Positions 1 to 6,230 of a stretch of 10,764 bases of DNA are shown here, one piece after another; position 1 is the first letter of the stretch; the number at the start of each line of letters is the position of its first letter. The DNA comes from Rickettsiales bacterium. GTDB lineage: Bacteria; Pseudomonadota; Alphaproteobacteria; Rickettsiales; CANDYO01. The notes under the pieces were generated by a model. It had not been told where the DNA came from and did no database searches. It worked only from the letters and a program-made list of their open reading frames with translations. Location: contig CANDYO010000067.1 of the NCBI GenBank assembly GCA_947424995.1, positions 1-10,764 on the forward strand, in the 5' to 3' direction. Made by a program: the position numbers and the translations under genes.

Positions 1-1583
1 AGTTAAGGCCTTATCAGCTTCAAGGAGTTTCCTGGTTAAATTTATTGAATCAGCTTAAGCTTGGGGCAATTTTAGCCGATGATATGGGACTTGGCAAAAC
101 ACTACAAGTGATTTCATTACTATTACTTAAAAAACAGCATAAAAATTATTCTAATAATAATGATATTTGCAGTAATGATGGCCATGAAAGTAAATATGCT
201 AATAACAATCAAAATCACAATCAAAATCATAAACATGATTATCAAAGTAATAGTCATAAAGATATGCTAAATCACAATGACAATAACAATAATAACATAA
301 ATAACACCCCTTCTTTACTGATCTTACCAGCATCTTTAATTGGAAATTGGAAGAATGAAATTGATAAATTTGCTCCAATTTTAAAATATTGGATTGCTCA
401 TTCATCTGCTGATGGCGTTGATAAAGTATTGGGGCAAGATTTTGATCTTATTATTACTACTTATGGCTATGCAAATAGAATTAAGTGGTTAGAAGAAAAA
501 GAATGGGATTTAATCATTTTAGATGAAGCGCAAGCGATTAAAAATCCTCTAGCTAAACAAACTAAAGCAATTAAAGCATTAAAAGCTTCTCATAAATTAG
601 CACTAACTGGTACTCCTGTTGAAAATAGCTTAGCAGATTTATGGTCATTATTTGATTTTGTTTCACCTGGACTCCTTGGTTCTAATGCTAATCTTAGTAA
701 GTTTATGAAACAAAATCGCCAAGAAAATAACTCTGCTTATGCGGCTTTGCGTACCTTAGTTAGTCCATATATTTTAAGAAGAATGAAAACGGACAAAAGA
801 ATAATTAGCGATCTTCCTGATAAAACGGAACTTAAAACATATTGCTCATTAACAAAGGCGCAAATGGTGCTTTATACTCAAGCTGTAGAAGCTCTTGCAA
901 AAGATATTAGAGAGATAGAAGGAATAGAGCGTCGAGGTATAATTTTTGCTTATTTAATCCGCTTTAAACAGATTTGTAATCATCCATCTCATTGGCTAAA
1001 AGATAGCTTGTTCGAGACTAAAGAAAGTGGTAAATTTATAAAACTGAAAGAAATATGTGAAGTCATCATGGAAAAGCAAGAAAAGCTTCTAGTATTTACT
1101 CAATTTCAAGAAATTACTGGAGCATTGGCAAATTTCTTACAGGGTATATTTAATCGTCCAGGACTAGTACTGCATGGAGGTACGCCAATCAAAAAACGCG
1201 CTGAAATGGTTAAGTCATTTCAAGAAGAAGATGGCCTTCCATTTTTTATATTATCCTTAAAAGCCGGAGGAGTAGGACTAAATCTTACAGCTGCCTCTCA
1301 TGTAATTCACTTTGATCGCTGGTGGAATCCAGCAATAGAAAATCAGGCTACTGATAGAGCTTTTAGAATAGGGCAGAGACGTAATGTTTTAGTGCATAAA
1401 TTTATTTGCAAAGGTACACTTGAAGATAGAATTGATCAATTAATTGACTCCAAGCAAAATATTGCAAATGAAATATTAGCGCTAGACAGTGGTGCTACAA
1501 TGTTAAGTGAGTTATCTAACGATGATTTACTAAAAATTGTATCGCTTGATATTAATTCAGCAATTGAGGAATTGCAGGAATGA
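1..1583 (+). CDS. SNF2/Swi2-family DEAD-like helicase, 5'-truncated by the window edge
   Basis: This is the C-terminal, catalytic part of a superfamily 2 SNF2-type ATPase, a family of ATP-driven DNA translocases that remodel protein-DNA complexes. The reading frame is open from base 3 and gives 526 residues to the TGA stop. Motifs in order are the Q-like LRPYQLQGVSWL (3-38), Walker A DDMGLGKT (78-101), LLILPASL (motif Ia), DEAQ (motif II, 522-533), LTGTPVEN (motif III, 603-626), GGVGLNL (motif V) and QATDRAFRIGQ (motif VI, 1344-1376). Both RecA-like lobes are therefore complete. A TTG at 45 lies after conserved family sequence, so it is not the start; the true N-terminus is upstream of the window, where such proteins often carry an extra domain. 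A 56-codon Asn/His-rich stretch (141-308) interrupts the space between motifs I and Ia. A SWIM-domain gene follows 19 bp downstream and is probably co-transcribed. The family call is very secure; the cellular role is unknown. Confidence 0.95.
   Translation, partial: LRPYQLQGVSWLNLLNQLKLGAILADDMGLGKTLQVISLLLLKKQHKNYSNNNDICSNDGHESKYANNNQNHNQNHKHDYQSNSHKDMLNHNDNNNNNINNTPSLLILPASLIGNWKNEIDKFAPILKYWIAHSSADGVDKVLGQDFDLIITTYGYANRIKWLEEKEWDLIILDEAQAIKNPLAKQTKAIKALKASHKLALTGTPVENSLADLWSLFDFVSPGLLGSNANLSKFMKQNRQENNSAYAALRTLVSPYILRRMKTDKRIISDLPDKTELKTYCSLTKAQMVLYTQAVEALAKDIREIEGIERRGIIFAYLIRFKQICNHPSHWLKDSLFETKESGKFIKLKEICEVIMEKQEKLLVFTQFQEITGALANFLQGIFNRPGLVLHGGTPIKKRAEMVKSFQEEDGLPFFILSLKAGGVGLNLTAASHVIHFDRWWNPAIENQATDRAFRIGQRRNVLVHKFICKGTLEDRIDQLIDSKQNIANEILALDSGATMLSELSNDDLLKIVSLDINSAIEELQE
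141..308 (+). repeat. Asn/His/Gln/Ser-rich low-complexity insertion inside the SNF2 gene
   Basis: About 56 in-frame codons dominated by AAT, AAC, CAT, CAC, CAA and AGT encode runs such as NNNQNHNQNHKHD and NHNDNNNNNINN. The segment falls between Walker A and motif Ia, where family members normally have a short linker, so it is probably a disordered surface loop. The repetitive triplets suggest growth by replication slippage. The flanking helicase motifs stay in frame and intact, so the gene is not broken. Confidence 0.85.
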
Positions 1584-1588
1584 GTTAT

Positions 1589-1594
1589 AAGGAG
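1589..1594 (+). promoter_or_regulatory. Shine-Dalgarno site of the SWIM gene
   Basis: AAGGAG lies 8 bases before the ATG at 1603, inside the 19-bp gap after the helicase stop. No room remains for a separate promoter, which supports co-transcription with the helicase gene. Confidence 0.75.
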
Positions 1595-1602
1595 TTGTAA
1601 GG

Positions 1603-2364
1603 ATGAGTTGGGGAAGAAGGAGCAGAGGTAGAAGAAGTAGAAGTAGAGAAAGCAGTTGGGGCTTTCCTCCTTATGTTACTGTTGCTGAGCGCAAAGAAGA
1701 TAATGAAGCTCTTATTGCAAAAATGATTAAAAAAGGTAAAAGTCTTGATCCGGTGATAATAGAGGCTAGATCTATTACTAAGAGTGTTTGGGGAAAAGCT
1801 TGGTGTAAACATCTTGAATCATTTAGTGATTATGAAAATAGACTGCCTAGAGGAAGATCTTATGTGCGTTATGGATCTGTAGTCAATTTGGATATTAATC
1901 AAGGACAAATTCAGGCTTTTGTTAATGGGGCATCTTTATATACAGTCGATATTAGTATTATCAATATAGAGCAGCAAAAATGGCAAGCAATCATCAAACA
2001 GTGTTTTGGAGAAGTTGGGTCATTGATTGAGTTATTGCAGGGGAAAATTTCATCCTTAGTGATGAATGCGATGATTGATCAGAAAAATGGTTTATTTCCT
2101 TTGCCCAATGAAATAAAATTCAAATGTTCTTGTTATGATTCAGCTTATATGTGTAAGCATGTAGCTGCTACGCTTTATGGAGTAGGGGTCCGATTTGATG
2201 CAAAGCCAGAACTACTTTTTATGTTACGTGGTGTAGATCATATGGATATTATTAAAAATATTGATATTAGTAATAAAGTTCAGAAGACTACTCAAGCAAA
2301 AACTATTGATACCCAAGATTTATCATCATTATTTGGTATTGATATTGATGAAAAAGATAAATGA
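1603..2364 (+). CDS. SWIM zinc-finger family protein
   Basis: A 253-residue protein with a SWIM zinc-binding motif, CxCx6CxH, formed by C175, C177, C184 and H186. SWIM domains bind nucleic acid or protein partners and are often encoded beside SNF2 helicases in bacteria, as here. Other family hallmarks are WGKAW (63-67), RLPRGRSYVRYG (80-91) leading into a beta-rich segment, and the C-terminal LSSLFGIDID (240-249), which resembles the conserved tail of this family. The N-terminus (residues 4-15) is rich in Arg and Ser in an RS/RGR-like pattern, likely disordered and suited to nucleic-acid contact. The start is set by the AAGGAG site at 1589. Length is close to the family's usual size and nothing appears broken. 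It probably acts as an accessory subunit of the upstream SNF2 ATPase; this is inferred from context, and no biochemical role is visible. Confidence 0.93.
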   Translation: MSWGRRSRGRRSRSRESSWGFPPYVTVAERKEDNEALIAKMIKKGKSLDPVIIEARSITKSVWGKAWCKHLESFSDYENRLPRGRSYVRYGSVVNLDINQGQIQAFVNGASLYTVDISIINIEQQKWQAIIKQCFGEVGSLIELLQGKISSLVMNAMIDQKNGLFPLPNEIKFKCSCYDSAYMCKHVAATLYGVGVRFDAKPELLFMLRGVDHMDIIKNIDISNKVQKTTQAKTIDTQDLSSLFGIDIDEKDK

Positions 2365-2506
2365 AATTTATTAGATCAAAAATACTGTAATTTTTTAAAA
2401 TTTTTAGAATGGTTATTTTGCAAGACGAGTTTACTAATTTATGGTAGTAAAATTTAGTAGAGTGGGGGAGTATATTAAGGTTAATAATACTTTACTGTCA
2501 AGCCAT

Positions 2507-2536
2507 AAAAAAAGTGAGCAAGGAAGGGGTTACTCA
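2507..2536 (-). terminator. Putative rho-independent terminator facing left (minus strand)
   Basis: Read on the minus strand, TGAGTAA (2536-2530) pairs with TTGCTCA (2521-2515) through 7 pairs including one G-T wobble, closing an 8-base loop. One C and then seven Ts (2513-2507) follow. On the plus strand the wobble becomes an A-C mismatch and no T-tract follows, so the direction is minus. No minus-strand gene lies upstream of it in this window, so its purpose is unclear. It may be a relic or may stop antisense transcription before the helicase/SWIM operon. Confidence 0.45.
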
Positions 2537-2591
2537 ATTCTATATATCAAATTTTTAGTAATAAGATTTAAGTAATGTTATCTGAAATAGC

Positions 2592-2620
2592 TTTACAACA
2601 TTAATAAAACATGATATATA
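2592..2620 (+). promoter_or_regulatory. Predicted sigma70-type promoter of the DUF4143 ATPase gene
   Basis: TTTACA (2592-2597, five of six consensus bases) and TATATA (2615-2620, four of six) are separated by exactly 17 bases. Initiation near 2627 would leave a leader of about 32 bases before the ATG at 2659. In such AT-rich DNA chance matches are common, so position and spacing carry most of the weight. Confidence 0.4.
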
Positions 2621-2658
2621 TGTATTGCGTTTTAAATATATTATATTATTTTTAAGTT

Positions 2659-3795
2659 ATGCAGTATATAAAAAGATTAATTACTCAAAAAATAAAAGAT
2701 CGTTTTTTCCAAAAGAAGGCTATAATTGTTCTTGGTCCTAGGCAAGTGGGCAAGACAACTATGATCACTGAAATCATTAAAGATCAAGAGTTGCCAGTTT
2801 TATATTTAAATGGAGATGAAGCGGATGTCAGGGAAATATTATCTAACACTACATCTACCCGCCTAAAAACTATTATAGGTACTCACAAATTAATTTTTAT
2901 TGATGAAGCCCAGCGCATAGAAAATATTGGCATTACCTTAAAACTCATTATAGATCAGATAAAGGATATTCAGGTAATTGCAACTGGTTCGTCTTCATTA
3001 GAACTTCGTAATGTTATCAACGAACCTTTAACAGGAAGAAAATATGAATATCATTTATACCCCTTATCTTTTAGTGAGTTAACAAAACATCATGGTTGGT
3101 TAGAGGAAAAAAGATTAATAGAACATAGGTTAATCTATGGTTATTATCCTGAAATAGTGACTAGCCCAGGGCGTGAAGCAGAGCTTTTAAATTTTTTAGC
3201 AGATAGCTACCTTTACAAAGATATATTACTGTTAGGAGATATAAGTAAACCTGCTTTATTAAACAAAATTCTTAAAGCACTTGCCTTACAAGTAGGAAAC
3301 GAAGTCTCATTTAATGAAATAGGGCAGTTAGTTGGCAGTAGTAGTCAAACAGTTGAAAAATATATAGATTTATTAGAAAAGTCTTTTGTGATTTTTCAGC
3401 TACCAGCGTATAGTGGTAATGTAAGAAATGAAATACGTAAAGGAAAAAAAATATATTTTTATGACAATGGAATTCGTAATTCAATAATTGGTAATTTTGG
3501 CGGGTTACATCAACGAACTGATATTGGTGCTTTATGGGAAAATTTTCTTATTAGTGAAAGGCTTAAAGTTTTATCTATGCATTCGATAAAAGCCAATAGT
3601 TATTTCTGGAGGACTACCCAGCAGCAAGAAATTGATTATATAGAAGAAGTATCGGGCAATATTTCAGCATTTGAATTTACTTGGAATCCTAGAGCAAAAA
3701 AAAGGATTCCAAAAACATTTACCAAAAGCTATCCAAATTGTCCTACTAAGGTAATCACTTCTGAAAATTTTAATGAATTTGTTAGTATAACTTAA
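2659..3795 (+). CDS. AAA_14/DUF4143 family ATPase
   Basis: A 378-residue protein of the widespread but poorly understood AAA_14-DUF4143 family. The N-terminal ATPase part shows Walker A GPRQVGKTT (26-34), Walker B LIFIDEAQ (78-85), a sensor-like VIATGSSS (106-113) and the family-typical LTGR...PLSFSEL stretch after it. The C-terminal DUF4143 part contains a helix-turn-helix-like segment (NEIGQLVGSSSQTVEKYIDLLEK), the YFYDNGIRN motif and a nuclease-fold-like end with EIDY (324-327) and FEFTW (338-342). Family members usually have a lysine after this last glutamate (an E-x-K pattern); here the position is Thr, so any PD-(D/E)xK-like activity is probably lost. No good Shine-Dalgarno precedes the ATG, but length fits the family and the next Met lies beyond Walker A, so the start is fairly safe. 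It stands alone between spacers. Such genes are often strain-variable, and proposed roles in defence or toxin-antitoxin function remain unproven. Confidence 0.93.
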   Translation: MQYIKRLITQKIKDRFFQKKAIIVLGPRQVGKTTMITEIIKDQELPVLYLNGDEADVREILSNTTSTRLKTIIGTHKLIFIDEAQRIENIGITLKLIIDQIKDIQVIATGSSSLELRNVINEPLTGRKYEYHLYPLSFSELTKHHGWLEEKRLIEHRLIYGYYPEIVTSPGREAELLNFLADSYLYKDILLLGDISKPALLNKILKALALQVGNEVSFNEIGQLVGSSSQTVEKYIDLLEKSFVIFQLPAYSGNVRNEIRKGKKIYFYDNGIRNSIIGNFGGLHQRTDIGALWENFLISERLKVLSMHSIKANSYFWRTTQQQEIDYIEEVSGNISAFEFTWNPRAKKRIPKTFTKSYPNCPTKVITSENFNEFVSIT

Positions 3796-3797
3796 CG

Positions 3798-3852
3798 CTA
3801 CCCTGATCAGTGTTTTTTTGCATTATTGAGTTGATCCATATATGTAGGGTAG
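3798..3852. repeat. Inverted repeat spanning the spacer and the ABC promoter
   Basis: CTACCCT (3798-3804) and AGGGTAG (3846-3852) are perfect inverted copies 41 bases apart, and a TGATC pair (3804-3808 and 3832-3836) lies inside them. The right arm sits directly before the TATAAT element, in the promoter spacer. It could be a regulator-binding site pair or a structure at the end of the DUF4143 transcript. A 7-base match can arise by chance, so only its placement makes it notable. Confidence 0.3.
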
Positions 3853-3858
3853 TATAAT
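3831..3858 (+). promoter_or_regulatory. Predicted sigma70 promoter of the ABC exporter operon
   Basis: TTGATC (3831-3836, four of six consensus bases) and a perfect TATAAT (3853-3858) are 16 bases apart. Initiation near 3865 would give a leader of about 65 bases to the preferred ATG at 3931. It is the best-matching promoter in the window and the only one seen ahead of the two exporter genes. Confidence 0.6.
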
Positions 3859-3913
3859 CATATACATATAATTATTTTAAATTCAATGTTTGATATGACG
3901 CTTGCATACAACG

Positions 3914-3920
3914 AAAGGAA
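3914..3920 (+). promoter_or_regulatory. Shine-Dalgarno site deciding the ABC ATPase start
   Basis: AAAGGAA ends 10 bases before the ATG at 3931. The in-frame ATGs at 3886 and 3895 have no such site, so 3931 is preferred. Confidence 0.6.
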
Positions 3921-3930
3921 CAAATCCAAA

Positions 3931-4857
3931 ATGTTATCTGATACAGCAATAACGATACATGGATTAAATAAAGTCTATGACAATGGTTTTATTGCTCTTG
4001 AGGATATTAATCTTGAAATTAAGCGCGGAGAAATCTTTGCTCTTTTAGGCCCAAACGGAGCAGGAAAAACTACACTCATCAATTCGGTTTGTGGTATTGT
4101 TGGGCCAAGTAGCGGTAATATTACTGTTTCTGGCTTTGATAATATCACGCAGTATCGTCAAGCACGTACTGCAATTGGTTTGGTGCCACAGGAACTTAGC
4201 ACCGACTCCTTTGAGTCGGTATGGAATACAGTAACCTTTAGCCGAGGGCTTTTTGGTAAGCCGCGCAACCCAGCATATATTGAAGATACGCTAAAACGCT
4301 TATCTTTGTGGGATAAAAAAGATGAGCAAATTCGCAAACTATCTGGAGGTATGAAACGCCGAGTGATGATTGCTAAAGCGCTATCGCATGAACCTGAAAT
4401 TTTATTTCTTGATGAACCTTCAGCCGGTGTTGATGTTGAGCTGCGTAAATCCATGTGGGTGCAAGTGCGTGAACTTCGTGAATCTGGAGTGACTGTGATT
4501 TTAACTACTCACTACATTGAAGAAGCTGAAGAAATGGCAGATCGCATAGGTATAATCAACAAGGGCAAGTTAATTTTAATAGAAAATAAAAATACGCTAA
4601 TGCATAAAATGGGTAAGCGCCAAATGATTTTTGTGTTGCGTGATTCGCTTGAGCAAATACCGATTGAGCTAAGCAATGATCATATAACCCTTGAAGAAGA
4701 AGGTAGCAAACTGATCCTAACCTATAATGCGCAAACTGATAATGATGTTTCGGAAATGCTTGATAAACTCAAATCAAATGGCATTCGTCCAAAAGATATT
4801 TATAGTCGTCAGAGCAGTTTAGAGGAAATTTTTATTGAACTTATGGAGACGCTATGA
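3931..4857 (+). CDS. ABC-2 type exporter, ATP-binding subunit (YadG-like)
   Basis: The ATPase subunit of an ABC exporter, 308 residues from the preferred ATG at 3931 (323 if the ATG at 3886 is used). It powers transport at the inner membrane together with the next gene's permease. Numbered from 3931, the motifs are Walker A GPNGAGKTT (40-48), Q-loop Q87, signature LSGGM (137-141), Walker B ILFLDE (157-162), D-loop SAGVD (164-168) and H-loop H194, so all catalytic elements are intact. The C-terminal 80 or so residues form the accessory region common in drug-resistance and YadG/NatA-type subunits, ending in SSLEEIFIELME. A strong promoter lies about 70 bases upstream, and its stop overlaps the permease start. 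The gene uses many CGT/CGC arginine codons and looks richer in GC than its neighbours (27 of 60 bases in 4321-4380), which may reflect a different origin or stronger selection on codons. The substrate is unknown. Confidence 0.95.
   Translation: MLSDTAITIHGLNKVYDNGFIALEDINLEIKRGEIFALLGPNGAGKTTLINSVCGIVGPSSGNITVSGFDNITQYRQARTAIGLVPQELSTDSFESVWNTVTFSRGLFGKPRNPAYIEDTLKRLSLWDKKDEQIRKLSGGMKRRVMIAKALSHEPEILFLDEPSAGVDVELRKSMWVQVRELRESGVTVILTTHYIEEAEEMADRIGIINKGKLILIENKNTLMHKMGKRQMIFVLRDSLEQIPIELSNDHITLEEEGSKLILTYNAQTDNDVSEMLDKLKSNGIRPKDIYSRQSSLEEIFIELMETL
4845..4848 (+). promoter_or_regulatory. Shine-Dalgarno site of the permease inside the ATPase gene
   Basis: GGAG lies 5 bases before the permease ATG at 4854. 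Together with the ATGA overlap of stop and start this points to translational coupling of the two exporter subunits. Confidence 0.6.
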
Positions 4858-5615
4858 ATTTTCGTGGTATTACTGCGATTTATATCTTTGAGATGATGCG
4901 TACAATGCGGACTTTAGGGCAAAGTATTGCCTCTCCAGTGATTTCTACTGTGCTATATTTTATTGTCTTTGGCTCAGCAATCGGTTCACATATACAGGCA
5001 ATTGACAGCATTTCTTATGGTTCATTTATAGTGCCTGGTCTTATTATGCTTACTGTGCTTGGCCAAAGTGTTTCTAATGCTTCCTTCGGTATTTATTTTC
5101 CAAGGTTTACCGGCACTATTTATGAAATTTTATCAGCACCGTTATCATTCATCGAAATTGTAATTGGTTACGTGGGTGCGGCAGCAACAAAATCAATTAT
5201 TATTGGAATAATCGTACTTATCACGGCAACGTTTTTTGTACCACTGCGTGTAATGCACCCGGTATGGATGTTATTTTTTCTAGTGATGACTAGTGTTACA
5301 TTCAGCCTGCTTGGCTTTATCATAGGCATTTGTGCTGATGGGTTCGAAAAATTACAAATAATTCCATTATTAGTCATTACACCTCTTACATTTCTTGGAG
5401 GAAGCTTTTATTCTATCAATATGTTGCCACCATTTTGGTATAAAGTTTCTTTATTAAATCCTGTGGTCTATTTGGTGAGCGGCTTCCGCTGGAGCTTCTA
5501 CAATCAAGGTGATGTAAGCCTTTCAACCAGTGTCATTATGATTGTGGTATTTACGCTTATCTGCCTTACTATAATTAGCTGGATCTTCAAAACTGGTTAT
5601 CGATTAAGGAAATAA
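4854..5615 (+). CDS. ABC-2 type exporter, permease subunit (YadH-like)
   Basis: A 253-residue integral membrane protein, the channel-forming partner of the upstream ATPase. About six hydrophobic segments can be seen by eye, at roughly residues 24-44, 57-80, 103-130, 138-160, 168-188 and 224-246, the usual topology of ABC-2 permeases. Family signatures include EILSAPLSFIE (91-101), ADGFEKLQIIP (161-171), TPLTFLGGSFYSI (176-188) followed by LPPFWYKVSLLNPVVY, and a downstream FRWSF; these match the YadH-like branch. The start overlaps the ATPase stop as ATGA with a GGAG site 5 bases upstream. The C-terminus ends in a short basic tail. A hairpin begins 21 bases after its stop and may mark the end of the operon. 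The substrate cannot be told from sequence; related pairs include drug, polysaccharide and small-molecule exporters. Confidence 0.94.
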   Translation: MNFRGITAIYIFEMMRTMRTLGQSIASPVISTVLYFIVFGSAIGSHIQAIDSISYGSFIVPGLIMLTVLGQSVSNASFGIYFPRFTGTIYEILSAPLSFIEIVIGYVGAAATKSIIIGIIVLITATFFVPLRVMHPVWMLFFLVMTSVTFSLLGFIIGICADGFEKLQIIPLLVITPLTFLGGSFYSINMLPPFWYKVSLLNPVVYLVSGFRWSFYNQGDVSLSTSVIMIVVFTLICLTIISWIFKTGYRLRK

Positions 5616-5635
5616 ATATCTATGATGCTGGTTAT

Positions 5636-5682
5636 AGCTAAATGCCATTACTGATAAATGTTATTATCAGTAAAAATTAGCT
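5636..5682. repeat. Nested hairpin following the ABC permease gene
   Basis: A perfect 10-bp inverted repeat, TTACTGATAA (5648-5657) and TTATCAGTAA (5664-5673), closes a 6-base loop. It is enclosed by a second perfect stem, AGCTAA (5636-5641) with TTAGCT (5677-5682). No T-tract follows on either strand, so it is not a classic intrinsic terminator. It begins 21 bases after the permease stop and could still end or stabilise the exporter mRNA. Confidence 0.6.
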
Positions 5683-5697
5683 TAGACTAAAGTTAGT

Positions 5698-5716
5698 TCA
5701 AAATTGCAAATTTTGA
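5698..5716. repeat. Short perfect inverted repeat
   Basis: TCAAAATT (5698-5705) and AATTTTGA (5709-5716) are perfect inverted copies around the 3-base loop GCA. The stem is AT-rich, has no T-tract and no adjacent gene, so no function is assigned. Chance occurrence is plausible in this base composition. Confidence 0.4.
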
Positions 5717-6176
5717 TGCTAGAGTTAGACAAAAAGTTAAGGCTATAAAAACGTTATTCAATAATATCTAAATAAGTCAGGTAACAGGTGGACTAGATTT
5801 AGTAGTCAAATGCCAATGCTTAATCGAACCATTGTTACGTAGAGCTCTCTTCATTAGATCTTATAAAGGGAATTCAGGGGATAACTAAAAAGAGATAACG
5901 ACAATTGCAAAGCTATCTTTGAGAGATTAGCCGTATTGGCGGCTTAATGCATAAAATTTTGTGTCATAGAATTTTCTAGATTTGTATTAAAAAGTTAACT
6001 ACAATTTACAGATGTGATAAGCTAAACTTTTTAACAGTGTTAATAATCAATATAGAAGATGGAAGTAAATATATAGAAATTATTGGTTTAGGTATATAAA
6101 GGAGAAATTTCAGAGGCTCGACTTAATGATGCCAAAATAAAAAATTTGCATTATGCTAGAGGGTCACTTTGTTGAC

Positions 6177-6190
6177 TGTTGCATGCAACA
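6177..6190. promoter_or_regulatory. Perfect 14-bp palindrome, candidate operator of the giant gene
   Basis: TGTTGCATGCAACA is identical to its own reverse complement and lies 40 bases before the start codon of the HEPN/MNT giant gene. It sits between a TTGACT (6172-6177, overlapping it by one base) and a TATACT (6200-6205), so a bound protein would block RNA polymerase. Dimeric repressors, including toxin-antitoxin autoregulators, often use such sites. A 14-bp palindrome is expected roughly once per 16 kb by chance, so its location, not its existence, is the argument. Confidence 0.45.
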
Positions 6191-6205
6191 TCCTTCTTCT
6201 ATACT
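6179..6205 (+). promoter_or_regulatory. Weak candidate promoter of the giant gene
   Basis: TATACT (6200-6205) matches five of six -10 consensus bases and lies 25 bases before the ATG. The upstream element is unclear: TTGCAT (6179-6184) is 15 bases away and weak, while the better TTGACT (6172-6177) is 22 bases away, beyond the usual range. The promoter may need an activator, or may lie further upstream. Confidence 0.3.
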
Positions 6206-6219
6206 TTAAAACAAGAAAT

Positions 6220-6224
6220 GAGGT
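6220..6224 (+). promoter_or_regulatory. Shine-Dalgarno site of the giant gene
   Basis: GAGGT lies 6 bases before the ATG at 6231. An in-frame TGA at 6219-6221 excludes a longer N-terminus, so this start is well fixed. Confidence 0.75.
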
Positions 6225-6230
6225 AAAATA

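Larger units (their letters stand above)
5616..6230. other. 615-bp spacer without a convincing gene
   Basis: All three forward frames are interrupted by stops, and nothing convincing was seen on the minus strand. The longest plus-strand piece is a start-less run of 38 codons (5772-5885), preceded in the same frame by 24 more codons (5697-5768) after a single TAA; I do not recognise either. The spacer holds four inverted repeats: a nested hairpin (5636-5682), TCAAAATT/AATTTTGA (5698-5716), TTAACA-G-TGTTAA (6031-6043) and the 14-bp palindrome at 6177-6190. It may contain a decayed gene, a long leader or a small RNA; none can be shown by reading alone. Confidence 0.5.

Noticed and set aside
45..47. 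TTG as start codon of the SNF2 helicase
   Set aside because: The frame is open upstream to base 3 and encodes conserved SNF2 sequence (LRPYQLQGVSWL) there, so the gene begins before the window.
199..405. Minus-strand reading frame of 68 codons
   Set aside because: It lies opposite the Asn/His-rich low-complexity part of the helicase gene; its Tyr/Cys-rich translation is the shadow of AAT/CAT repeats and has no supporting start signal.
3803..3819. Terminator after the DUF4143 gene (CTGATCAG followed by seven Ts)
   Set aside because: The 8-base palindrome has no room for a loop, so it would not make a stable hairpin in RNA; the T-run alone is weak evidence.
3886..3930. N-terminal extension of the ABC ATPase from ATG 3886
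   Set aside because: No Shine-Dalgarno precedes it and the extra 15 residues match nothing in the family; ATG 3931 has AAAGGAA at a usable distance. The longer form is not excluded.
5812..5835. tRNA-like GGTTCGATT on the minus strand
   Set aside because: The flanking CAATG/CATTG stem closes an 11-base loop instead of the 7-base T-loop, and no acceptor or anticodon arm fits around it.
5772..5888. Possible gene remnant of 38 codons, preceded in frame by 24 more codons at 5697-5768
   Set aside because: No start, no ribosome binding site and no recognisable family; open runs this short occur by chance. A BLASTX search of 5616-6230 would decide.
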